Shown one piece after another: positions 50,180 to 61,857 of a DNA stretch of 64,000 bases (within the stretch, counting starts at the first letter, position 1; each line of letters begins with the position of its first letter). The position numbers and the translations under genes are program-made. The notes below the pieces were generated by a model, which did no database searches, was not told where the DNA came from, and worked only from the letters and a program-made list of their open reading frames with translations. Location of the stretch: the NCBI RefSeq assembly GCF_041381155.1, contig NC_091134.1, forward strand, positions 29,827,540 to 29,891,539, read 5' to 3'. The stretch comes from Argopecten irradians. Taxonomy: Eukaryota > Mollusca > Bivalvia > Pectinida > Pectinidae.

Positions 50180-50400
50180 CAGACTGGTAATATTCCATAT
50201 TATCATAAATAAAACTGTGGCAATGAATTCATCACAACAGATCTAGAGGAGCACACAAAACCAAATTTACACCAACCATCTCCCAGAACCATCTCTGACT
50301 GGAATTACCTACCAATTTCAGTAGCAAACATAACACACCCGAACCCCTTCAGGTCAGCCCTTGTCAATCATCACGACCCAAAAAAATAAGTTTTATCATA
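50180..50400 (+). pseudogene. 3' end of the interrupted CR1-like LINE
   Basis: After the second copy of the target duplication, the older element's reading frame continues (RLVIFHIIINKTVAM, then PRTISDWNYLPIS, then NPFRSALVNHHD and a stop). This is the usual C-terminus of such reverse transcriptases. Together with 44530-46531 it proves the nesting order. Confidence 0.85.
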
Positions 50401-50460
50401 TAAAAACATATTTAATACTGTAACCAAATTTGATTTACAAATAAAATGCGTGTTACCTCC

Positions 50461-50489
50461 TAGTCCGCTAAACCTGCCTATATTATTAG

Positions 50490-50542
<53 letters not shown>

Positions 50543-50617
50543 GCCTTATATATATATTAGGCAAAAAAAATGAAAAATGAAAAAGACTAATAACTTATAG
50601 ACAGGTTTAGCGGACTA
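50461..50617. mobile_element. 157-bp hairpin MITE with (TA)n core and 9-bp target duplication
   Basis: Terminal inverted repeats TAGTCCGCTAAACCTG (50461-50476) and CAGGTTTAGCGGACTA (50602-50617). The direct repeat gttacctcc flanks it at 50452-50460 and 50618-50626. The core is a long TA run, a T run and an A-rich arm. Confidence 0.88.
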
Positions 50618-50629
50618 GTTACCTCCCAG

Positions 50630-51195
50630 AGTCAAATGCACTCAACCATTTGAGTCCGACTCTTGATCTGAAAGACAAAAAATAATAATAAACCCCTGGA
50701 ATATCGAGCATAAAGCTCAACAAACAATGTATAAACTTTAGGGGCAAATTTTGAGTTATGTGAGCATTCGTAAGATTTATATCAAACGTTTTATTTCTTA
50801 TAAATATCTTTACTGAGATGGGCCTTATTATTCCAATTCTTTTTTTTTCAAAACAATCTAACCTGAATCGTTAACTAAATATGACAAAATCGCAATGGGG
50901 GCCCCTTTTAGAGCAACATCTACAACAAAGTACATATTTCTGTCATTTAAATGGAAAATTGTCAGGTACATATATGTACTACAGTATGTCAAAAATTCAA
51001 ATTACATTATCTGAATTTTTTTTAATACTTTAATAGAATTTTTTAATCGTGTGAAGTTAGATTTAACAAAAAGAAAGGAATAGTTCCTATACATATTTAG
51101 TACTACACAATGTATTTTCCCAATCTATCTAGGATTTTTCGATGAGTGACACCTAAGTAATTTATTGTGTCTTGGAGTTATCTCCCCTCTTTATC
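50630..51195. other. Upstream region of PDHA1
   Basis: 50690-50705 repeats, inverted, the cctcgatattccaggggt core seen at 29.1 and 43.1 kb. Otherwise AT-rich with nothing recognised. Confidence 0.4.
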
Positions 51196-51202
51196 CATCC
51201 TA

Positions 51203-51209
51203 CTTCCGT
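51203..51209. promoter_or_regulatory. PDHA1: Candidate ETS/NRF-2-type site upstream of PDHA1
   Basis: ACTTCCG (CGGAAGT on the other strand), about 30 bases before the ATG. Such sites are common in promoters of nuclear genes for mitochondrial proteins; there is no TATA box. Motif match only. Confidence 0.35.
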
Positions 51210-51239
51210 TTGGCGAATTTTTGACCTCTGTCAAGAAAG

Positions 51240-54200
51240 ATGCTACCGTTTAAGAAGCTGGGGACCTTTTCTCCGTCGGCGATTACAAAAGCGGTAAGAA
51301 AAATCGTTTCAGTTCATCCTTATGTGCATAGCTGTAGAATATTTCTTTGTGCATCATTTACTGTAAATAAGTTTACTAACACTCTACACTGACTACGCAC
51401 AGTGTCAGTGCCGGTAAAACCATGAAAATAAATTTTCCTTGTAATCGCATATGTGAATAAAACACAAATTAACAAATTATCAATGGTGCACAAAAAGTTA
51501 AAAATTATACATTGGAAGAGGTTATTAAATTCCAGTTCTTTATCTTTTCTAAAATGTCAACTTTCACTTTATTGACACAGCAGGTATTCATTAATTGCAG
51601 GTAAGATACAAACGATTTGTGACATATGATGGGAGATCGGTCACTTTAATGAATTACTCTCTGATGTCCAATCATACCATTAAGCGAACAAAGGGTGATC
51701 AGACACTCAAAACTCCCCAGTCAATCAATATGGATGTGGACCGAAACAAATCAACATTGGCACAGACTAACACAAGGATGAAAAATAATCAGACATCCAT
51801 GTTCCAAAGGATTGTGAGAATCCCATTACACATATATGCATACATGTATAATATAGTTGTTATCGATGTTGTAAATCTATTTTCAGTTTATAGCCTTTTG
51901 TGTCAATCATTTTATTCAACAACTTACAAATGGGAGCAGTGTTGATATACATGTACCGTATTCAATGAAATTAGCGCCCCTCCCCCTATCAGCGCCTCTC
52001 CCCTTTTCTGTAGAGTTGAAGTTGTATAAGTGCCCCCTTCCCATCATCATCATCATCAAGCTTTATTTCCCCCGTTAGAGGATATTGATTACAGAAAGAT
52101 TAAATATGACTGACTTTTTTTGTCAACAACTTACATTTTGGTTCATTAATGAGCGCCTCCTTTGTTCAATTATTTACCCGGTAAGCTCTCTGAGCTCTAA
52201 TTATGGCGAATATGGTATGTATATCCTGTTTCAATTGCAATTATACATCTGGCCTGAAACATGTCGTTATTTGTTAATGTTTGTTTATGATCTGGCTTTC
52301 TTTTTATGCTTTATTCTTACCTACTAAGCTTTTACATATATTCAAGTTTCAAAGGACATCAAAAGTCATACTATTATCAATATCCTGCAACTTCTTATAT
52401 ATGTTGGTAAAATCATGTACTTCCCACTCCTTAAATGTTTATACCATACCAAAATATAATACTGTATTCGGCCAAAATTACTGTATTACTATTTGCCATA
52501 ATTAACGCCCCTCGCCCTTTCTGGATAAGGAGTTAAAGTTGTATAAACAGCCTCATCCCATTGATTTAACAATGTTTTGCAATATGTGATGTCTCTAACT
52601 TGTGAGTCTTTTACATCTAAATCATGACATTATCTGTCTCAAGGGTAAAATGCATACGCATATTCACTGCATATACGCATATTTACATCTAAATCATGAC
52701 ATAAACTGTCTCAAGGGTAAAATGCATACGCATATTCACTGTAACAGACTTTTTTCGTTCACAACTTAAATTTTGGTTCACTAATAAGCTCCTCCCTTGT
52801 TACAATTTTGTAATTTGGCCATGGGCGCTAATTAAGGCGAATACGGCTTTTGTTTTTCTTTTAAATATTTGTACATTTATATGCACTTAAGAAAAATTGT
52901 TTACCTCATCTTTAAACATGGATGTGACATATTTAATTTCAATTTGCACCATTTTAATTTTTGTTTTGCCTGAAGTATTCATGTATCTGATGTATAAATT
53001 AGTGTGATCATATGCTTTGGTAATAATTGTATGTATGCATCTTTTATTTATTTTCAAAGGCATCATTCTGTCTCAGAGAACAAAAAATATGTAAACAAAA
53101 GCTTTAATAAGGAGATAAATTGATAGATGCATTGTTTTATGCAGGAAAGCTAAAAGAAGAAAAAGGGTTTCATTAACACCTGTTTTAACTTTTTATTTAT
53201 CATTCACTTATCTAATTATAAAATTTGATACTGTAAGAACTGGTACATGTTTTTCATCTTTAATATATTAAAACAAAAATATCTCTTTTTAAATCTTAGT
53301 CTACATTGGTTATTTTTTATATTGAAAATAGAAAATAAAAAGTTAAGTTCTGAATTAGAAAAAAAATACATTTTATTTTACAAAATACGTAGTACATTGT
53401 ATATAGATTTTATCTTTTTTTTTCATTTCAAAGTAAATATCAGATACATAAGGTCTTCAAAAACATTTTTAAGATGATTTTCTTTTTCAGTGGAAGTATG
53501 GGGCATCACTGTGCAATGGCAAATACTCAACAGCAGCTTCAGCAACATTCACAACAAAGGTAACGTTTTTATCACATTACTGGCCCATTCAGCCTTTCGT
53601 AACATTCACAACGAAGGTAATGTTTTTATCACATTACTGGCCCATTCATCCGTATGGCAATGTCATAAATATTGTAATACACACCTGTAATAAGTAATAA
53701 CACATTGTGATGTCACAGGGGATATTGTGTGGCATCATAATCAAAATCATTCGCTGATGCCACTCAATATACATGTAGAAATAAATGTAAAACAGAAATC
53801 GAAAGTTTTGTCTGTATTTTCCATCAATACTAGTCATACGATGATTAGAATCTTACACTAATGACTACAAACGGGGGTAGTATGAAAAGGATTTAACTTG
53901 TTTAATAATTTGATATGCCACTGTTATTTTCTTTCACATCAATTATGATAATGATGTTACTCTCCCAAACATTTCAGTTTGACCTCTGACGTACAAATAT
54001 AAAAAAGTATTGTAAAGTGATTACCAGTATGTTATAACATCTGAGCAATGTAAGGAATTATATACCCGATAAATAGAACCTGTGTTCTAACCAGATACAC
54101 CTAGAATGTGATGGCCGAGTGGTTAAGATGTCCCAATTAACTTACATGTATTACCACCAGTCCAGGTGGGGCAGGTTGCCAGGTACTGACTGCTGGTCCT

Positions 54201-57200
54201 CAAGTTTTCCTCCACCATCGAACCTGGCATGTTTATGCATGACCCTGGCTGTTAATAGAATGTAGAGCTTAACAAACCGATATATAAAACTACTGAAAAT
54301 GTTTATTAATTATTAATTTTGAAGGGGCGTGGTGGTTGAGTGGTTAAGATGTCAAGACATTTTATCACAAGCCCTCCACCTCTTGGTCGCCAGTTTGGCA
54401 CTTGCCAGGTGCTGACCGCTAATTGGTGGTCTTTCTCTGGATACTCCAGCTTTCCTTCACCAACAAACCTGGCATGTCCTTACATAAACTTATAAACCCT
54501 TATTGATTTGACCTAACAGTATTTGATAACAGAGCCCTGCGTTTCTCATCACAGATATGTAAAATGTTGCAGGATTTTGACCTACACAGACTGGACATGG
54601 GTCCATCTACAGAAGTGACCACAAACAGAGAGGAATGTATCAAGTTTTACCGAGAGATGCAGACGGTCAGAAGGATGGAGACAACAGCTGGCAATATGTA
54701 TAAAGCCAAGCAAGTCCGAGGATTCTGTCATCTCTACTCAGGACAAGTAAACATGCTTTGGAATATCATTTGATTGCTGTTTTGAAAAATAATCTTGACA
54801 AAAACATGTCAATTAGCTAGCAATTTTCAAATTAAACAAAACAGAAAATCTGTAGTTTTGTTACTGTGCAATAATCTGTATAAGAAGAAAAATTAATCAT
54901 ATTCCTTAATTTCATTCATTACATTAAATCTAAGTATTTCTGAATATTTAAGAAAATTTCTCCTGTAAATACCTGTTTTAATGTATTTCCAGGAGGCTTG
55001 CTGTGTCGGTATGGAAGCTGCTATTACTCCCGATGATGCAGTCATAACAGCCTACAGAGCTCACGGCTGGACCTACATGCGTGGGGTATCAATACTGGGA
55101 GTACTGGCTGAGCTCACAGGTAGGCCGATACATACAGGGCATCCATCTATCTCCAATATTCTGGTTATTGTCTCACCAATTAGGAAAATTATGTGAAAAA
55201 CAATGTTTATGCCAGTTTTTGGTAAAAAAGCCTTTATACATGCAGTATGAGATTTCCAATAAAATAAAACATTTCATTCTCCCTGTTATATAAACATTGT
55301 GGTTGACTCCATGGTGGTGGTGGGTGTTGACTGGATCAACTGATCTGGTTTCGTAGTGATAGATGACTCCATGGTAGATGTTTCACCTTATCAGCCACAT
55401 AATATTCCTTTACCTCATTTTTTCACAAAATGCAAATATAAATCAATGAGATGTACACCACTTACCATCTAAATATGATGTCAGCTGTATGTGGTGATGT
55501 AACATTGTATCTGGGGTGGGGTGGGGTGGGGTGAGGGGGAGGGGTAGTATATGTAAAGACTAATCAATACGCTTAAAGATGCTCCATCGCTGACAAATGG
55601 TATTTTTCACTATCAAAAACAGAAGCAGATGATTTAGTATTTCACTTCAGTTATAAAAGTTACTTACTTTACATCATTACACAATGAAAAAGTTTGAGCT
55701 TCTAATTTTATTTCAAGTTAATAATATAAAAAAAATATACACAATACTGAACATCAATTAATGTTCAAATGATGATTATCATTTATGCTCTATCGGTGGT
55801 GGAGCATCTTTAAGGAAGCCAGATCGTAGTCAAAATCTGTCTATGAAGAGAGGACCCTGTCTCCATATACATTCCTGTAGTTTCCATGTTTCCATACTTC
55901 AATCATCCTATATATTATTGGGTTTTAGAATCCACTTATGTTAACATTTTACCAGTGTCGGCTCTATCTACTTACCGATATACATTTAACTTTGATTTAC
56001 TAATTTCCAATCAATCAAGTTTTAAGTTTAAAAATAATGCTTGATGCAGTATTCAGCATTTAGATTTAACCTGCAAAAATTCATGCAGATTGCTTATTTG
56101 ATATTGTAGGCAAAAAATCTGGCTGCTCTTTGGGCAAAGGTGGCTCTATGCATATGTATGGCAAAAACTTCTATGGAGGAAATGGAATTGTCGGAGCTCA
56201 GGTAAGGATACACATCAGACCAGTCTATCAGCTGTATCTGGTATTTTGATTTATACCTATCAATGATATAATATCATGATGAGCAGGCTTGAGCATGTGT
56301 TGTAATGTAGTTCCTGTCAAGTGTGTTTAACAGTTTCCAAACTGCTGTTGAAGGAGTCTTATGGGTTAATGCTGATAGACTTCTTGGATCAAATAAAAGT
56401 CATATTATCTGTATATCAAACACCACAAAAATGTTTAATAATTACTTATATGTTTATCAATTTTGTCAATTATATATGCTATAAGTAGCTGTAGGTCGTA
56501 AATTTGGCAGCCATCTTTGAATACAAATTGACAAACCTTTAACATGAATTTGACACAACCAGGATGTTCATAATGTATAAAAGATATGGATTTGGATGTT
56601 CAATTTATGAAGGTGTTTTTGGTGGCCATTTTGAAAACAAATATGATGTTCATCAGAGATTGTGATTTTTTGGGGTCCATTATTGTTCTTAAACCTTATG
56701 TCATAAAGAAGTCATATACAAAGTTCAATGCTTTCTTCAAACTTTGTACAATTTTCATGCTTATCCATTCCACTAAAACATTCAACAACATAATAGATAA
56801 CAACACTAGTTAGGACTTATGCAATATGACATTTGTTGATTACCTTTGGGTAAATATCGGGGGTTAAACCTAAATAATAACACTGGTGATGTTATATTAT
56901 TGTTTGACATTTGTCTTCCATAGGTACCCTTGGGTGCTGGTATCGCCTTTGCCATGAAGTACCGGAAGGAGAAGAATATATGTGTGACCCTGTATGGTGA
57001 CGGAGCAGCCAATCAGGGCCAGCTGTTTGAGACATTCAATATTGCGAAACTGTGGGACCTGCCTTGTGTGTTTGTTTGTGAGAACAACGGGTATGGTATG
57101 GGCACCAGTGCTGAACGCGCCTCTGCTTGTATTGACTACTATACCCGTGGTGATTATGTACCAGGCATAAGGGTGGGTATAAGCAACTCGCAGTCTAAGT

Positions 57201-58924
57201 ACAATACTTCTGTATTCTTGTGATTTTCTCACCCATGAACTCGCATTTGAACTATTCCAGTTCAAAGACTGGAACAGTTCATTTTGAAATTAGGTGTGAA
57301 TAATTTAGCAATGTACCGTAAAAACTTGTGTAAAATGCATATTTTTTCTGTGCAAAAATAAATTTTGATGTTGTACAAATATATCAGAACCATAATAAAC
57401 AACAGAAGGTGAAGGAGAAGCCTAAGCTTCATATTTTCAAGGAATAAAGACATATTTTGGTTTTCCCTTAATATTATTTAAAGATATACTCCACCGCCGA
57501 CAGAGCATAAATGATATTCACCATTTGAACAATAATTTGTGTTAAATCGTGTGTATATATTTATAATTAACAGAAAAAATAATATAAAATAATTTACTTC
57601 GCCTTTGAAGCATGCGCAATCAGTACTTCATTCCATATAGGATACAGTGGCACGTAATTTTTTCGGGATGCAATTAATTATTTTTTATATTTTTGACTTG
57701 AAGTAAAATTAGAAGCCCAAACTTTTCAATGGTGGTAATGGTCTAAAGTAAGTAACTTTTGTAATTGAAGAAAAATACTAAACCGTCTGCTCCTGTTTAT
57801 AATAGTGAAAAAATACCATTTGTCAGCGGTGGAGCATCTTTAATAGTTTGGTTGTGATATACGTCAATATGATATTCAATTACTGAACACTAAGGGAGGT
57901 AACTCTAACATCTTAAGGTAATTTACCATGTAAAAATGAACATAAGGGAGACAAATCTGCATTTCTTAAAAAACTGCATTCTTGTAATTTGTTGAACAGA
58001 CCATAACTTGCATTTTGTTGACCTTGAACTTTAGTGTGATGGTATGGATGTACTTGCTGTTCGAGAAGCCATGAGATTCTGTAAAGAATATGTTCTTAAG
58101 AATGGTCCCATCCTTCTGGAGGTAGCTACATACAGATACAGTGGACACAGTATGAGTGACCCTGGTACAAGGTATGTTTTATAGAAGGCAATACAAAACT
58201 CTACCTAAATTCTCAACCTTCTCCATAACCTATTACACATGCAAAATGCTTTCATTTCTCATATGTGTCAAACTTTTATCTATTTTTTAAATGAAATTTT
58301 ATTATGTTTCCAAGAATCTATTTTAAATATACTAGCAAATTGACAGATAAAGTCATGATCTTTGAAGATGTTCACTTATATGTATTTTTATTTTCTATAA
58401 TGTCAAACTTTTCTTCCGATCCCCTGTATAGTTACCGAAGCAGAGAGGAAGTTAAAGAAATTCGCGAGAAGAAAGACCCCATTACCACATTCAAGGAAAA
58501 ACTACTCTCATCCAACATAGTTACTGCTGATGAACTGAAGGTAAAAAAGGATTCGTATAAGTATAGGGGAGCAGTTATAGTATTTATCGGCACATGTCCT
58601 ATGAAAAGACTGTAGAATGACGGAATGATTTGAACTGTATGTAACATATTATATGTAATATATAGTAATATTATTAAATGAAATTTTGTGGCAAGGAGGT
58701 GGAGGACTCTTCTCTATCTCCTCAGATTTTAATCAAACTTTTACAATCTTAATTTACAGAAAATAGATACAGAAGTACGAAAAGAGGTAGAAGAAGCCGC
58801 AGAAATAGCAAAAAGTGATACAGAAATTTCGGGAGATTATCTTTACAATCAAATTTACTACCAGCCTCCAGCTGACTTCACAGTTCGTGGTTGTGACCCG
58901 ATGACGACCGCACCATCTAAGTAG
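51240..58924 (+). CDS. PDHA1: Pyruvate dehydrogenase E1 component, alpha subunit, mitochondrial (9 exons, 391 aa)
   Basis: Exons: 51240-51293, 53491-53559, 54573-54746, 54993-55119, 56110-56201, 56924-57172, 58035-58171, 58432-58540, 58760-58924. The 1176-base CDS is open and GT-AG at all introns; human PDHA1 has 390 residues. With the beta subunit it decarboxylates pyruvate using thiamine diphosphate and acetylates the lipoyl group of E2 in the mitochondrial matrix. Visible landmarks are a basic, hydroxylated presequence ([20 protein letters not shown]), [17 protein letters not shown], the thiamine-diphosphate motif GDG(197-199)-x26-NN(226-227), and the phosphorylation loop [16 protein letters not shown] with His293, Ser294 (site 1) and Ser301 (site 2). 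Exon 3 start was set at 54573 by alignment to TFxxKxxDLHRL; an in-frame acceptor also exists 18 bases earlier. At the exon 6/7 junction the usual R-V-D-G-M-D reads R-C-D-G-M-D. Confidence 0.97.
51956..52215. mobile_element. MITE with CCGTATTCGCCATAATTAGCGC-type ends, copy 1 (PDHA1 intron 1)
   Basis: Left end ccgtattcaatgaaattagc; inverse complement of the right end CCATATTCGCCATAATTAGAG. It shares internal words (gttgaagttgtataag, caacttacattttggttca) with copy 2. A (cat)n microsatellite lies inside at about 52042-52059. Confidence 0.75.
52481..52846. mobile_element. MITE with CCGTATTCGCC-type ends, copy 2, with internal duplication
   Basis: Left end ctgtattactatttgccata then attaacgcccc; inverse complement of the right end CCGTATTCGCCTTAATTAGCG. 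A 72-bp tandem duplication (ttacatctaaatcatgacat ... catacgcatattcactg) sits inside at about 52611-52742 and explains its greater length. Confidence 0.75.
53544..53650 (+). repeat. PDHA1: 57-bp tandem duplication spanning the PDHA1 exon-2 end and donor
   Basis: aacattcacaacaaaggtaa at 53544 recurs as aacattcacaacgaaggtaa at 53601, with the following bases (tgtttttatcacattactgg, cccattca) also repeated. The copy provides a second GT donor at 53617 after ACGAAG. Confidence 0.93.
54105..54290 (+). mobile_element. tRNA-derived SINE, copy 1 (PDHA1 intron 2)
   Basis: Head gtgatggccgagtggttaag (A box), body aggtactgactgctggtcct, then ctccaccatcgaacctggca and tail gaccctggctgttaatagaa. Same family as the SINE at 3508-3745 and copy 2 next to it. 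The B box is decayed. Confidence 0.82.
54323..54510 (+). mobile_element. tRNA-derived SINE, copy 2 (PDHA1 intron 2)
   Basis: Head gtggtggttgagtggttaag, then ccacctcttggtcgccagtt, caggtgctgaccgctaattg and ttcaccaacaaacctggcat. Adjacent to copy 1 in the same orientation, ending just before exon 3. Confidence 0.8.
55512..55546 (+). repeat. G-rich (GGGGT)n microsatellite in PDHA1 intron 4
   Basis: Four or more GGGG runs spaced by one base, then ggggga and gggg. It could form a G-quadruplex in DNA or pre-mRNA (inference). Confidence 0.7.
55573..55813. mobile_element. MITE family 'GCTCCACCGC', copy C (internally deleted)
   Basis: Ends ttaaagatgctccatcgctg and cggtggtggagcatctttaa. Shorter than copies A and D (about 241 versus about 365 bp) because part of the interior is missing. 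PDHA1 intron 4. Confidence 0.85.
57478..57843. mobile_element. MITE family 'GCTCCACCGC', copy D (PDHA1 intron 6)
   Basis: Ends ttaaagatatactccaccgc and gcggtggagcatctttaa. Nearly the same length and interior as copy A, in the same orientation, so both are relatively recent. Confidence 0.88.
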
Positions 58925-59074
58925 TGAAAGGACACTCATAGAATATGATCTAATCATTACAAACAGAGATGTTTACAGGATCTTGTACGACAAGCTAGCA
59001 GTGTGTATTATAGTGCTCTCACGGCTGTGTAACCGGAATGTGGTGGACGACATTTGTCTTATTATTAAAGATGC

Positions 59075-59080
59075 AATAAA
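59075..59080 (+). terminator. PDHA1: Candidate polyadenylation signal of PDHA1
   Basis: AATAAA, 151 bases after the TAG at 58922-58924. Another lies at about 59837 and could give a longer 3' end. Confidence 0.55.
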
Positions 59081-59084
59081 GGGA

Positions 59085-60798
59085 AACAACTGTTTGGGTT
59101 TTTATAAAGGGAGGTAAACATGACAAACATGACACTGTTGGTATAAAGGGAGATAACCTATGGAAAGCTGTTTATGGTGGATTTATACTGTTCTGAAGGA
59201 GGATGTGATCTAAACACTTTAGTACTTGTTTTTGTTTCTGATACATATATTTATTTTGTTATTTAAATTAGCATTATGTTTTAACCTTGTGAAATGTTTG
59301 AAGCATTTAAACTACAAAATAGTGCTTTTTCATTGAACATCCTGTATTTCTCAAAGTGTCTTTGTGAAACTTCATATTTCAAAATCTTAAATGGATTGAA
59401 TATTGTCATGGTGATCTAATGAAATAACATTCCTGTTCCTGAAAGAGATCCAAAAATTTATCATATTGTTCTTTATATATCTGAAAGTACATACATGTAT
59501 ATTTCTTAACTTACAAAGGTAATATTTGCCACAAGTTATACTTTTGGCTACTGACAAAATATTGTTGTGTCGCTGGACATCGCTATATGGGTCACCTTTA
59601 ATAGTAAACAGAGCAGTGTATATGTAATTTATGTTCCTGGTATGTACTCTGAATTCCCTGGTTAATGTACTATTGTGAATTACATGTTACATTGTTTGTT
59701 TTTATTTTGTCCCCAAATACATTAAAACCATCAGAAACACATTTGTTTTGTTTTGATCATAAGGTATAACAGTCCACTTTTTGACTTTAATCCTTCCACC
59801 TTGGTATTTGAAAAAACTTTGTCCAACTTTTTATTTAATAAACAAGTAAAACAACAGCTTTCGTGACAAGAGGCTCATGGGCCAATGTAGTAGCTATGGT
59901 TTCAAGGAAGACACCAATGCTGTTGTCAGGTTCACTTCATTTATTCATTAAAATAATACCCTGTAACATGAATTACATCATATTACCATTTAATATACAG
60001 TTATCTATATACATACAATTATACGGCTATACTCATATGTTCAATATTACTTTACATGTTCTAACGGATAGTTAACCAGTTCGTTATCAGAACATATATA
60101 ATAGCAATTAACAACATCTATATGTATAGATGGCAACTATTACATAACTATAGCATATATAAAAATACCCACCTCTTCAGTGTGAAGAGGGTTTCACCGG
60201 ACCGTCGTCCGACGAGCTCAAACCACTCGTTTTATACTGTTGAAATAATAAAACAATACAATTAATTAAAACAATACCAATACCATCGAAATCACTCTCC
60301 GTCTGAATAATTATGCCCGATATTAAAATTTATCGAAATTCCAAAAATGATAAGTTACTTTTAAATAAACGATTACCATAATCAAATATATTAAATAGAT
60401 ATTATATTATATTATGATAATAATATTTAAACTACATACAGGTACTTACAATTATGTATTGGGCTAATTTCCTATGAGTCTGCAATCAGTTCATCTACTA
60501 GAGATCGATGTTGCCTCTTGGTCATCCAAACCCCAAGTGACCAATACCCCAGATAAACTACCCAACATTCACTCGACGTAGACAATAGACTAATACCATA
60601 TAAGGACACAAATATGATTGACATACACATTACGTCACATTCACATAACTCATCGCTCTCACTTACACGTGCCTTTTCCGCGCGCGCGCCAACGATCTTG
60701 TCGCATTGCGTATCCGCGACCCGCGACTATCGCTACACGGACCATACGCGAACGCGCACTAAAATATAACGTATACAAAATAAAAGTAGTAAAATAAC
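59085..60798. other. Downstream of PDHA1; no gene seen
   Basis: 59865-59885 has aagaggctcatgggcca, related to the repeat start at 1043. 60660-60760 is a short CpG-rich patch (cgcgcgcgcc, ccgcgacccgcgac) in otherwise AT-rich DNA. No exon is supported. Confidence 0.45.
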
Positions 60799-60799
60799 A

Positions 60800-61690
60800 C
60801 TACTACACCAAAATGGTCATATGACTATTGACATAATACAGCAAATTTAAAGTATGCAGGAGGGCAAAATACAAAAGGAATTTAATAGACTGAAAATGTT
60901 TCCTTTTCTTCAACTAACAAAGGACTGTATACTACCAATTTTCCAGTAGTTGTAAGTTTCTACTCTATTTGACAGCTGTGTACTTGAATGAAGGTCAATG
61001 TCATTCGTTTGAAAAAACTTGATATCCCTTCATCCCAGCATGTTTCAGGCTCAATATCAAATCTAAGTCTCTTAATTATTATTTACACAAAGTCGTTTAA
61101 AGGTTTTAGTCATTTTGACCAGTGTATTAACCTTAAATGATGGTCAAGGTCATTTCTTTGTACAAACTCGTAGCCCTTATCCAGCATGTCATAAACTCAA
61201 ATATAGGTATCTAGGCCCTTAGTTCCAGAATTAGTAATGCCATAACTACTACACCAAAATGGTCATATGACTATTGACATAATACAGCAAATTTAAAGTA
61301 TGCAGGAGGGCAAAATACAAAAGGAATTTAATAGACTGAAAATGTTTCCTTTTCTTCAACTAACAAAGGACTGTATACTACCAATTTTCCAGTAGTTGTA
61401 AGTTTCTACTCTATTTGACAGCTGTGTACTTGAATGAAGGTCAATGTCATTCGTTTGAAAAAACTTGATATCCCTTCATCCCAGCATGTTTCAGGCTCAA
61501 TATCAAGTCTAAGTCTCTTAATTATTATTTACACAAAGTCGTTTAAAGGTTTTAGACATTTTGACCAGTGTATTAACCTTGAATGATGGTCAAGGTCATT
61601 TCTTTGTACAAACTTCGTAGCCCCTTATCCCAGCATGTCATAAACTCAATATATAGGTATCTAGGCCTCTTAGTTATTCACAAGAAGTTG
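60800..61690. repeat. Near-identical 446-bp tandem duplication
   Basis: 60800-61245 and 61246-61690 both run from actactacaccaaaatggtc through gtatgcaggagggcaaaat to catgtcataaactcaa, with few differences. The block includes the dispersed repeat (gaatgaaggtcaatgtcatt) also found at 1.1-1.4 kb; a further partial copy follows to 61850. Confidence 0.92.
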
Positions 61691-61857
61691 TTTAAAGATT
61701 TAAGCCATTTTGACCCCAGTGACCTTGAATGAATATCAAGATCATTTATTTTTAAAACCTAGATAGCCCTTCATCCCAGCATGCTACAGGCAAAATATCA
61801 GTACTCTAGACCTTTCAGTTATTGAGAGAAGAAGTCGTTTGAATGAAAAGTTTAGGC

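Noticed and set aside
54105..54180. tRNA-Ser/Leu gene
   Set aside because: Only the D-arm/A-box part is tRNA-like and a SINE body and tail follow; the same unit occurs at 3.5 and 54.3 kb.
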